Of a stretch of DNA of 64,000 bases, positions 53,578 through 61,627 are shown one piece after another. Origin of the DNA: Harmothoe impar. Taxonomy: Eukaryota; Annelida; Polychaeta; Phyllodocida; Polynoidae. The notes beneath the pieces are model-generated. The model did not search any database and was not told the origin of the DNA. It saw only the letters and a list, made by a program, of their open reading frames with translations. The stretch lies in assembly GCA_947462335.1 (NCBI GenBank), contig OX381708.1:3658001-3722000 (forward strand), read 5' to 3'. Position 1 is the stretch's first letter; each line of letters starts with the position of its first letter. Position numbers and translations under genes: made by a program.

Positions 53578-53937
53578 TCGGGGGGGGGCACTCAAAAATA
53601 TTTTGACACGGGTGTGCGGCTGGCCCTTTGACAAGCCTTACCCTTGCTGAGGGGGATTTTGGACAAAAGTGCCTAGGTTTTAGCAATTTTTCCCGAGGAG
53701 TCGCCCTTGGTGTAAGAAATGTGCAAAATGTGACCCTTTTTCGGGGGATTTTGTTGAAATCTCCGAAAAACGACCCTTGGTGAGGGGGATTTTTGTGAAA
53801 ATTGACCATTGGTGAGGGGGATTTTGGTGAAAAGCAGGCCCTCGGTGAGGGGGATTTTGTTCAAAAAGTACCCTTCCCAGCCGCACACCTGTGTATACAA
53901 AATATACCAAGTGCTCCCCCCCCGGGGGGGCAGGATC
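53578..53937. mobile_element. MITE with GGGGGGCACT...AGTGCTCCCCCC ends
   Basis: Left GGGGGGGCACTCAAAAATAT then GTGTGCGGCTGG; right CCAGCCGCACACCTGTGTAT then AAGTGCTCCCCCCC. Internal GGTGAGGGGGATTTTGGTGA repeats occur in four or more copies. Confidence 0.7.
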
Positions 53938-54341
53938 CATCGGTATCCGTGGCTCACATGGCTCTACTTACCGATATATAATTGGTCATGACTAGGTGTT
54001 ACATTGAATATTTGCTTATTATATCTCACATAATGTCTAAATGCTGCACCTGATAGAGGAAACGTACTCACCCAATGTAAGAAAAGGAATATGATATAAT
54101 AAATGGGGACTGGTGGGAGACTTTCAAAGTTAGAGAATTCCCCAATATTTTACCCTTGCTGGTCTATTTATATAGTCAGTGGCACCCATAAAGGAAGCAT
54201 GACTAATGTGAAAAATACATGAAAGTCATATTACAATTTAAGAAGATATACTAGCATAGAGAGATGTAAATAGAGTGGCAACAGACCGACGCTATAGTAT
54301 AATGCGTGTCTCGAGTATGCGCTGGTCTGGATAATGTGACT
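53938..54341. other. Intergenic, no feature seen
   Basis: Nothing recognised. Confidence 0.4.
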
Positions 54342-54770
54342 GCAGAGGGGTTTTCGGCGACCTGGCGACCTGGACTGTTTACCAGGCGACTTTTCGACCT
54401 GGTGCAATAATTTAAGCGACCTAGTGACCTTTGGACAAATTTGGCTATACCGTAAAACCTTGCGTATAAGCCGCGGCTAGTACGCGAATCAGATCAGCAG
54501 TGCGGCTTATAGGATCGGCCCATGGTCGGGGTGCGGCTTATACGCGAGTTTTTGCCACTATGGTACAGTACTAAAATCGGCACATTCAGATGGCTAGTGC
54601 GGCTTATAGGATCGGCCTTAATTCAGGGTGCGGCTTATACGCGAGTTAGGCTTGTACGCGAGGTTTCACAGTAGTAAAAAAAAGTCTAAAAGAGCGACTT
54701 TCCGACTTTAGGCCCTTAATTTCGGCGACTTTCCGACCTGAGGGGGGGGGGGGGACCCCTCTGCACCCCG
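54342..54770. mobile_element. MITE with GCAGAGGGG ends, containing a second MITE
   Basis: GCAGAGGGGTTTTCGGCGAC at left and GGCGACTTTCCGACC...GACCCCTCTGC at right are inverted. The TACCGTAAAACC MITE at 54448-54673 is inserted in the middle. Confidence 0.6.
54448..54673. mobile_element. MITE with TACCGTAAAACC ends (nested)
   Basis: Left TACCGTAAAACCTTGCGTAT, right ACGCGAGGTTTCACAGTA. Same family as 4000-4209 and 25907-26132. Confidence 0.7.
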
Positions 54771-55403
54771 ATAGGGGCAAAGAGGGCGGCCTGTCAAGCT
54801 TACCCATGGAGAAATAGAGAGTATCTCTGGGATATAGAGATATCTCTGGGAGTCGGGACTACATATCTGATTCTCATAATTTAAACAGCAATGGATAGCT
54901 CATATACTCATGTCAGGGGAGGACATATCAGGTGTTTTTTTGCTATTGTCGGGCACATTTGACCATGTGAGTTAGTCTTACCCACAGATTAAAAAAAGAC
55001 ATTCTTTGACCATTGATTCTGAAAAGACCACTTAACCTATAGACTATTGGAGTATACTATTAGAAAGCGCTTGCTTTATGTATTAGAGAACCATTAAGTT
55101 TTGTTTGAGTTTCGATTTAGAAAAAAAATCTAGGCATGGGGTACTGATACCATGTGCACATTCCGATCCCAAAGTCATACTCCGAGATAAGCAAACCCGT
55201 CAATCTTTGAGAATTAATGCTGAAAAGACTCTTTTACATCTTTGATACTAGGGACTATTTTACCATTATAATGTGCTATTCAGTTCGATTTCATATTGCA
55301 AGCTATAGAGATTCAGTATTGAGTTATGCTTTGAGTATCAGTAGTATAGTATGTATCGGAACGGGACTATGGTTAACTACTGTTTATTACTCAATCGACA
55401 TGC
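54771..55403. other. Flank of the Polinton, boundary not identified
   Basis: Two similar blocks are seen near 55015-55065 and 55220-55260 (TGCTGAAAAGAC...ACTATT). This stretch could be host flank or part of the Polinton terminal repeat. The true end cannot be set without the other terminus. Confidence 0.4.
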
Positions 55404-55735
55404 AGCCAATCAGAGGCCGCCATTTGGTCACGTGACCCGTTGCCATGGTAACGTGACCTACTTAGGGCTCTCAGCCAATCAGAAGCCAGCATTCTGGGTG
55501 ACCTACTGACCTACTTAGAAGCTCTCAGCCAATCAGAGGCCGGCATTCTGGTAACCATGGTAACGTGACCTACTTACGTCACGTGACCTACTTAGGCTCA
55601 GCCAATCAGAAGCTGGCATTCTGGTAACTAGGGTAACGTGACCTACTTAGGGTTTGTTTGTAAACAACACCACGTGGCTCTCTTGTTTGTAAACAACACC
55701 ACGTGACACGTGACTGTTTGTAAACAAACAAACAA
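55404..55735. promoter_or_regulatory. Motif-dense array, candidate Polinton terminal repeat/enhancer
   Basis: Four CCAAT motifs GCCAATCAGA (55404, 55473, 55528, 55601), RFX X-box-like palindromes GTTGCCATGGTAAC (55439) and GTAACCATGGTAAC (55551) with a third degenerate one (55624), CACGTG E-boxes (about 55430, 55580, 55671, 55699, 55706), a CRE-like TTACGTCA (55574) and three TTTGTAAACAA forkhead-like sites (55654-55730). The units repeat every 54-74 bp. It lies just beyond the last gene of the element. Confidence 0.6.
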
Positions 55736-55797
55736 AAAAGTTATGTAACTTATATATAGAAATAAAAACACAACAAGATAATTTCTTTTTTTTTCAT

Positions 55798-55810
55798 TTT
55801 ATTCTTTATT
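55798..55810 (-). terminator. Two AATAAA polyadenylation signals
   Basis: The minus-strand AATAAA at 55798-55803 and 55805-55810 lies 29-41 nt beyond the stop of the 99-aa ORF, suiting 3' end formation of the protease/capsid-side transcripts. Confidence 0.6.
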
Positions 55811-55838
55811 TTCATTTCAATCAAAAAAACACACAAGT

Positions 55839-56138
55839 TTATGCTTTTTTAGCTCGCTTCTTCGATTTGCAACAACCCAACAGGCCGCAAAGTCTCACGC
55901 CGCCGTCACTCGCACCACCACACCCCGGACGACTTCTCTCCAATAGACATTGCACGACTTTGGATAAATCCAACACCATTTCGGCAAGGCAGAGAATCTT
56001 TGCCTCCATGAAACGGCCGCCATCGCAACAACCCGTCACAACAGCATCATCGATAGCTTCTGACTCACTGTCCGGTCGCTCAGCTTTGGGATTTTGCTCA
56101 TGCGCATGACGCACTTCTTGGGGTTTCTTGTTCGACAT
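55839..56138 (-). CDS. Small Polinton protein, unknown function (99 aa)
   Basis: Starts MSNKKPQE and ends with a Cys-rich and Lys-rich tail (CCKSKKRAKK) that could be a nuclear signal. The middle has an amphipathic segment with CLAEMVLDLSKVVQCLL. It overlaps the 3' end of the protease gene by 103 nt in another frame. Position at the end of the gene block and the polyadenylation signals right after it favour a real gene, but I do not recognise the family. Confidence 0.45.
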   Translation of the reverse strand: MSNKKPQEVRHAHEQNPKAERPDSESEAIDDAVVTGCCDGGRFMEAKILCLAEMVLDLSKVVQCLLERSRPGCGGASDGGVRLCGLLGCCKSKKRAKKA

Positions 56139-56488
56139 GCTTCAATTAGGAAATGAACGCAATGAGGTCCACAGGTGTCAGCAGAAGTGTCTTGTAGTTG
56201 AACGCGGTTTCTTTGCCACTTGAACGGAGCAGAGCGTTCCACGAAAGACAAGAACTCCGCACTCAGCGGCGGTAAGCCGAAGGAATCAAAGTAGTACAAT
56301 TCACCCGTGCTCGACACGTAAAACGCCACCCAATGCTGACCTGGTAAATGTTGCGGATCTGTGTTGCTCACGAAACAAGTGTCTTTGATAGGGTGCTTCG
56401 GAATAGTGTCACAAGAGAAAACACCCAGGAAACGATGTTTTGTGTGAACGTTTTCCTTCAACACTCTGCTTATTTCAAGCGTGTTCAT
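56036..56488 (-). CDS. Adenain-like cysteine protease of the Polinton (150 aa)
   Basis: Adenain (peptidase C5) family proteases cleave capsid precursors during virion maturation. The chain starts MNTLEISRVLKE and contains the expected order His (GQHWVAFY), acid (YYFDSFG), Gln and Cys in CGPHCVHFL. I chose the internal ATG at 56488 rather than the longer open frame, because the N-terminal 63 residues of that frame are antisense-like read-through of the capsid gene end and homology starts at MNTLEIS. It begins 29 nt after the major capsid stop. Confidence 0.88.
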   Translation of the reverse strand: MNTLEISRVLKENVHTKHRFLGVFSCDTIPKHPIKDTCFVSNTDPQHLPGQHWVAFYVSSTGELYYFDSFGLPPLSAEFLSFVERSAPFKWQRNRVQLQDTSADTCGPHCVHFLIEACRTRNPKKCVMRMSKIPKLSDRTVSQKLSMMLL

Positions 56489-56517
56489 ACGATACGCTAA
56501 GTACCGCTGTCTTGTCT

Positions 56518-57825
56518 TCAGTTCATGTGGTAGTCGGTGATGGGGTGTCGATCTCGGGTCAGCTCGACGACGTTGTCGTACACCAAGTAGAGTAGCACCG
56601 TTGTTGTCGCTTGTAGCGCCGAGCGGAAACTGACTTCCACCCTCAGCTGACCCGCTCTTATAAGGTTCACGCGACACCCGTCGTGCGATCTGTCTGGGGT
56701 TAAATCGAGGGGGAACACCGTGTAACCGTTCAGGAATTGATCGTATGAAATACCGCAGGAGCGCGCGCCCCCGTACATCCCCGTTTCCGTGTGTAGCGCC
56801 AAGTACTCTCTCACGGCCGCTTTGGTCTTAAAGTCGGGCACGTAGGCGTCGTTCGGCACTTTCTGATCGTTCACTATCACTTGAAGCGAGCTGATGTCGT
56901 AATGCTTCATCTCGAACGGGTTCTTGGTGTAGCTACCGTTGAAGGCGTCGTGGTCTAGGAAGCAAATCATCATCGACTTGGGAAGCTGGCCTGTGTTGGA
57001 GTGCGTGTAGCTGTGATCTCTGTTACCTTGAGGGATGGCGTACGTCGTCACCTCCACTCTGTTCACCGGGTAGTCGAAGGGACCGTGTTCTATCACCGCT
57101 CTCTCGTGCGTTTCCGCTACAGCGTCCGCCACCAACACGCGTCGCACGTAGAGCTTTGCTTTGTAGATCTTCAAGCTGTAGCCTGCGTCAGCGGCGCACA
57201 TCAGATAGAAAGAGGGCGCTGCCTGTTTCAGAGTGAGATTGATTTCTGTCTCTCCAACGATGAGCTTCGGTTGATGAGCCAGGTCAAAGTGCAGTCGCGC
57301 CATCAGCGAAAAGCGCTGGTTGGAGATTAGCTTCCTGCGCGCTTTGTACCCCGCATTCGCGTCAGTCAACGCGTCAAACTGACCAGGCGTATCTTCATGC
57401 CACCCCTGGGCGCTCATGATGCCGTTCTTCACGTCTTTGTTGTAGTTGAGTAACCCTTCCAAGTAAGCTCGGTAAGGGTAGGTCTCGGTGTTGCCAGACA
57501 CTTTGAAACCGCCGATGGAGACTTGGACGTCTTTGAAGAGCGAGTGAGCTAAGTTGTTCACCGGAGCTACCGCGTCGGTGTCCTCGAGCGCCGCTCTGTT
57601 CGGTTTCAGCACTTGACATTCCAGATGAAGGTAATTCTCGTTCAGGTCTGTGTACTCTTGCGACTTGTTGATGGTGAAATTTATGTTACCTCCATCCTCT
57701 AAAGAGTTTTTTGTTTCTATCCCCAGGAAAGACGACTTTAAGATAGTAGTCTGAGTCGGCGCTACGGTGTGCAGGTCGAGCTCAGAGAGCGCGCACTCGT
57801 TACTGCTCTCGTGTATGTAAGCCAT
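56518..57825 (-). CDS. Polinton major capsid protein (435 aa)
   Basis: The N-terminus SELDLHTVAPTQTTILKSSF and the segment VNNLAHSLFKDVQVSIGGF with TYPYRAYLEGLLNYNKDVKN match the double-jelly-roll capsid family that databases often label 'F54H12.2-like'. This family is the main capsid protein of Polintons and adintoviruses. The frame is intact and the length is at the short end of the usual range. It is followed closely by the protease and preceded by the core protein gene (79-nt gap). Confidence 0.88.
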   Translation of the reverse strand: MAYIHESSNECALSELDLHTVAPTQTTILKSSFLGIETKNSLEDGGNINFTINKSQEYTDLNENYLHLECQVLKPNRAALEDTDAVAPVNNLAHSLFKDVQVSIGGFKVSGNTETYPYRAYLEGLLNYNKDVKNGIMSAQGWHEDTPGQFDALTDANAGYKARRKLISNQRFSLMARLHFDLAHQPKLIVGETEINLTLKQAAPSFYLMCAADAGYSLKIYKAKLYVRRVLVADAVAETHERAVIEHGPFDYPVNRVEVTTYAIPQGNRDHSYTHSNTGQLPKSMMICFLDHDAFNGSYTKNPFEMKHYDISSLQVIVNDQKVPNDAYVPDFKTKAAVREYLALHTETGMYGGARSCGISYDQFLNGYTVFPLDLTPDRSHDGCRVNLIRAGQLRVEVSFRSALQATTTVLLYLVYDNVVELTRDRHPITDYHMN

Positions 57826-57904
57826 TGTGTTCTCTCTTCACGCGGACGACAGACTGACGCCGGCCGCCTCCAGTCTTTTTATTTATACCTGAACGCCTAG
57901 GCGC

Positions 57905-58330
57905 TTACCGGTCGAATACATCCCCTCTACGTCTCTTGCAAGAGCCACCGCCCGTCTGAGGAGAATGCCGGCGACGTTTCGACCCTTTCTTAGACGCGAC
58001 AGTCGTCTTTCCTCCCGAGAACGCCGTACTCGCCAGTCTCTTCAGAGCGCCTGCGCCTCGGTCTTTCACGCTGCTCTTTAAAGTCCGACCCGCCAGCACA
58101 TCTTTAGCTACGCCCACACCGGCGCGGAGCAGCGTTTTTCCCACCGACTTCAATAGCGGGGTAGCCGAGCGCATCAGACCTAACAGAGCGCCGCCCAAAC
58201 CGTGCCCGCTCTGGAAAGAGCGCCCGCTGTACACGTTGATGCCGTTGCCCAGCTGCGCGTTGTAGTAATCGCTGTACCCTCTGCCGACGGTGCGCCTGGG
58301 TGGAAAGTACGGAACGCGTTGACGCATCAT
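57905..58330 (-). CDS. Basic core/minor virion protein of the Polinton (141 aa)
   Basis: Starts MMRQRVPYFPPRR, has a Gly-rich amphipathic helix region (GGALLGLMRSATPLLKSVGK, GVGVAKDVLAG) and a very basic C-terminus (SKKGSKRRR, CKRRRGD). The layout recalls adenovirus pVI/pX-type small virion proteins, and similar proteins sit beside the capsid gene in other Polintons. Function is inferred from position and composition only. Confidence 0.7.
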   Translation of the reverse strand: MMRQRVPYFPPRRTVGRGYSDYYNAQLGNGINVYSGRSFQSGHGLGGALLGLMRSATPLLKSVGKTLLRAGVGVAKDVLAGRTLKSSVKDRGAGALKRLASTAFSGGKTTVASKKGSKRRRHSPQTGGGSCKRRRGDVFDR

Positions 58331-58341
58331 TTTTTTCTCTT

Positions 58342-58905
58342 TCAGCGCTCAATAGGTCTCAGATGAAGTGTCACGGTCACCTCGCCTCTACCGAATGGGA
58401 TGGAATGACCGGATCGGTCTCTTAAATAGATGCCGACCTCGGTAAACCTCTTGGATTTCAAGGGGAAATAATCCAAATGGGGAAAACTGATAGCTTGCAC
58501 GCCACCTCGACGCTTTCCGCCTCTGTCCACCGCGACGCAGCGCAACAGCGGCACTTGCATGTCGCCCACACGTCTCTCCTGGATCATGTCGGTGTATATG
58601 TACACAGAGTGCACTTCCCCGTAAACATCCATCGAGTAGGCGCCGGTAGTCGGCGACGCGAAACACGTCTTCTCTCCGAAGCCTAGAACGCATGTGAGAT
58701 GCGGAGTCAGCAGGACGGCACAGTGTCTCGGCGGTTTGATGGTGACGCGTTTCGTCTTGGCGTCGTACGATAAGATCCGCATCGGTTTGAGCAAGAAGCT
58801 GGCGCCCTCTAGTCTGTCATCACAGTTGAGTATGGCCGCCGCCGAGTGAGCACGTAGGGCACAGGGGCTCTGCGGGATAATGAAGGATATACGAGGACAT
58901 ATCGC
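58342..58905 (-). pseudogene. Penton-like minor capsid gene, 3' fragment
   Basis: Contains GEVHSVYIYTDMIQERRVGD and the VPLLRCV motif, followed by a C-terminal beta-rich segment (EVTVTLHLRP) typical of the Polinton single-jelly-roll penton/minor capsid protein. The frame is open from a TAA at 58906-58908 and lacks a proper start codon, because a LINE separates it from its 5' part at 60961-61574. Only 11 nt separate its end from the core protein gene. Confidence 0.75.
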
Positions 58906-58956
58906 TTACTTACGCTTATAACTTGCTCCAGAGTTGTGTTCACCATCGGAGAATAG

Positions 58957-59649
58957 GTGTTTACCATTGCAGCTCAAATGGATACCATTGGAAGGAGGAA
59001 AACCAAAAATTCAAACAAGGATTTCCTACCACTCACCTCGGCTACTCCATACACCGGCGTCTTACCTAATAACAACATGGCGCACTCCTCTACGCTCACC
59101 CTTACGGAGGACCCTCAGGTATTTAGTAACCAGCCCATCACTGCCTTTGGGAAATTACTCTCCAGATTTACCTTCTCTCCTGAAAAATCATCTGAAAAAG
59201 CTGAAAAAATCCCCGAAAATGCACAGTCTCTTGATGAATCGTTCACTGAAGATGACATGGTTCCGGTGCATACAAATATACATGCCCTTGAAAAATCCTT
59301 TATGTACAAGATGCATAAGGTCGCTAACCGCCTTGTTGACATTACAAATAACTTAAATACCTCAACTAAGGCCAACGAGCAAAATGCAAGCAAACTGGGG
59401 CGCCTTATAGGGGTTGTTGAAGAGGAGAAGAAAAAGGTGAGAGGTCTGGAGGAGAGAATACGTCACCTAGAACGTCATGAACTAGATTGGGAAACCAGGC
59501 TATCAGCCCTGGAGGAGGGAAGAGGTCAAGCAGGAGATACCCCAGAGTTAGGCGATTTGGGAGATCGGCTGGAAGAACTAGAGAAGCAACAGGCTATTAT
59601 TTCCTCAAAAATTAACCAGGTGAAACATGCTGTGTCAACATTATGCTGA
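58957..59649 (+). CDS. LINE ORF1-like coiled-coil protein (230 aa)
   Basis: Begins MFTIAAQMDTIGRRK. Residues about 130-225 form a heptad-rich coiled coil (EEEKKKVRGLEERIRHLERH, LGDRLEELEKQQAIISSKIN), as in ORF1 chaperone proteins of CR1/L2-type LINEs. It may be the intact ORF1 or be cut at its C-terminus by the internal deletion, which lies near 59625-59640. Confidence 0.6.
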   Translation: MFTIAAQMDTIGRRKTKNSNKDFLPLTSATPYTGVLPNNNMAHSSTLTLTEDPQVFSNQPITAFGKLLSRFTFSPEKSSEKAEKIPENAQSLDESFTEDDMVPVHTNIHALEKSFMYKMHKVANRLVDITNNLNTSTKANEQNASKLGRLIGVVEEEKKKVRGLEERIRHLERHELDWETRLSALEEGRGQAGDTPELGDLGDRLEELEKQQAIISSKINQVKHAVSTLC

Positions 59650-60469
59650 CGATACCGTTATCTATCTCCCCAATGGTGAGCATAGTATACAGGTAGAAAA
59701 AACTATTAATCAGGATTTAGCTAAGGTAGACACATGGTGTAAGGCAAATAAACTCTCATTAAATGCTAAAAAAACCAGAATTATGAATCTAGGGACTGAC
59801 GCTTTATTAAAGCAGATGCCAAAAATAACCATAAAATTAGATAACACTCCACTGACCAAAGCATACACCTATAGGTATTTAGGTATTACTATAGACACCA
59901 ATTTAAATTTTAAGGCACATGTTAAAGGGGTAAACAGAAATATAAATCACAAAACACATATGTTCAGGAGGTATAGAAGAAAAATTAGCACAGCAGCCAG
60001 TGAAAAGGTTCTCAGGCACATGATACTCCCTAGCCTCGATTATGGTGACACTCTCTATGACGTAGCTCCAAAAACCATTTTGGAAAACCTTCAAACAGCT
60101 TTTAACAGGGGTCTAAAAACCACATATAATAAAGAGGAGTTCCATGAAGCCCCTTTATTATCTAAGCTAAAGGTTAATACCCTTGCTGATAGAAGAGAGA
60201 TGCATTTAAGTCAATCAGCTTTTAATCTCTCAAAGGATGACAGTTGGATTGATACTAGAGACATTAGGACAAGAGCCCATGATGGCAAATTGTTAATTAT
60301 AAAAAGGCCAAAAAACCCCTTTTACAGGAAAAGTTTAGAATTCAGATTACCATCGCTCTGGAACTCCTTTAAAGAGGATACAAGAAATATTATAGAAAAT
60401 GTAAAATTCCAGAGCTGGAACAAGAAAAGGTTCAAGGACCGTTTGGGCCCCCCCCCCATAAAACTGTAA
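59627..60469 (+). pseudogene. LINE reverse transcriptase, C-terminal half
   Basis: Starts at the catalytic YADDT box and continues through NKLSLNAKKTRIM, YRYLGITIDTNLNFKAHV and LPSLDYGDTLYDV, the thumb/C-terminal region of CR1/L2-group RTs. The endonuclease and the fingers domain are absent, so it cannot act on its own. It overlaps the end of the ORF1-like frame by 23 nt in another frame. Confidence 0.8.
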
Positions 60470-60960
60470 AATGTTATTTTGTTTCTCTTCACTCACACCC
60501 CCTACCCCATCATCTAAGCTTAGGAAGAAATTTCTCATAAAAGTTCATACTCAAAATTGGACAATACCATCAGTCCATGGGAAAACACCATCATCCCACA
60601 TCATTTTTATTTGGAAATAACATCATCCACTAAAGGAAATAACATCATCCTATAGGCAAATAACATCAGCCTAATTAGATAATTATTTGTTTGTATTATA
60701 GAGAAATGATCTCTATTTTTACCCCAGAACATCATGGGAGATTGACGTTTTGGGAGCCTAAATCCCACTAACGTGGGTATGGGTTCTCAATATGTCATAT
60801 TATATATTATTATAAGAATTGTAAATGTATAACTAGCCTTTAAGGCAACTATATGTAACATATTCATATGCTACAACACGAGCTGCCATTCGCTAACGGG
60901 GCCTGGCCCCACTGTTTGACAGGATAAAATAAATGAATAATCAATCAATCAATCAATCAA

Positions 60961-61380
60961 TCAATCTCGCAACGTCTCACTCAAGCGCTCGAGAAGGGTG
61001 TGGTTGCTTCCGGTGAAAATAGGAGGTATCTGGAATATGTTTGGCATGAAACTGCGCACTCCCATGTCTTTCTCCATCTTTTCGATCATCTGTCTTGCTT
61101 GATCGCTGATCGCCTTCTTCTTCACAGCCGGGGACAAGAACTGCTTGTATACGGCATTCGTCTGTCTCAAGTCGACCTCTCTCTTGAACCTTTTTGTTTC
61201 CGGTTTCAATCGCTGCTCTTCCGACGTGTCTGATATCTCTTCCACCGTTACATAGCTCGCTTCCTTCCAGCTCAGCGGGTATTTTGAGCTGAACGTTAGC
61301 TTGCTCAGACCGTTCGCGTTTTTCATTCTCTTCCAGTCTACCTGCGGTTTTCTTCCTTCGGCGAATACAGTCTCTTTAAA
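60961..61380 (-). pseudogene. Penton-like minor capsid gene, middle fragment
   Basis: Open frame including KNANGLSKLTFSSKYPLSWK and a basic middle section, ending in the LINE tail, where a stop codon is formed at the junction. It lies in the -1 frame relative to the N-terminal fragment (61338-61574), overlapping it at 61338-61380. Assigned to the penton gene by position between integrase and core protein. Confidence 0.6.
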
Positions 61381-61574
61381 AAGTTGATCGCCTCCTCTAG
61401 CGAACCCTTGGTGCGCAGAGGAACAACGATGATCAAGTCGTCGTCGTGCACGTTAGTCCATTCTGTAGGGAGGATGATCTCAGTCAGAGCCGCTTCGTAC
61501 GCTTCGGGCAGAAGGAGCGGCGAGTCGAAGTGAGTTCGGAAAGACGTCAAGCTGTTGTCAGGATAATACTCCAT
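61338..61574 (-). pseudogene. Penton-like minor capsid gene, 5' fragment
   Basis: Starts MEYYPDNSLTSFRTHFDSPL followed by YEAALTEIILP, an N-terminus typical of Polinton penton/minor capsid proteins. It stops early at a TAG (61338-61340), and the neighbouring -1 frame carries on. A heptamer T TTA AAG (minus strand, 61380-61374) lies in the overlap. Confidence 0.65.
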
Positions 61575-61601
61575 AGAGCTGTTGCTAGGTAGGGTGATGC
61601 T

Positions 61602-61627
61602 CTTTTTTTTTTTTTTTTTTTTTTTTC
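61602..61627. repeat. T26 homopolymer between integrase and penton genes
   Basis: Minus-strand A tract directly after the integrase stop and about 30 nt before the penton ATG. It could be slippage-prone or an inserted poly(A). Confidence 0.8.

Larger units (their letters stand above)
58908..60963 (+). mobile_element. Internally deleted LINE (CR1/L2-like) inserted in the Polinton
   Basis: Plus-strand element ending in a (TCAA)n tail at about 60938-60963. It carries an ORF1-like coiled-coil gene joined almost directly to the C-terminal half of a reverse transcriptase, so the endonuclease and the N-terminal RT domain are missing. I found no target-site duplication. The left boundary is approximate (58906-58956). 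Confidence 0.75.

Noticed and set aside
56489..56677. N-terminal extension of the protease frame (63 residues)
   Set aside because: It overlaps the capsid gene in another frame and lacks family similarity; the internal ATG at 56488 fits the usual protease start and length.
57001..57330. 109-aa plus-strand ORF
   Set aside because: Antisense shadow of the major capsid gene.
58934..59356. 140-aa plus-strand ORF overlapping the LINE ORF1
   Set aside because: Alternative frame of the ORF1-like gene without recognisable domain or coiled-coil pattern.
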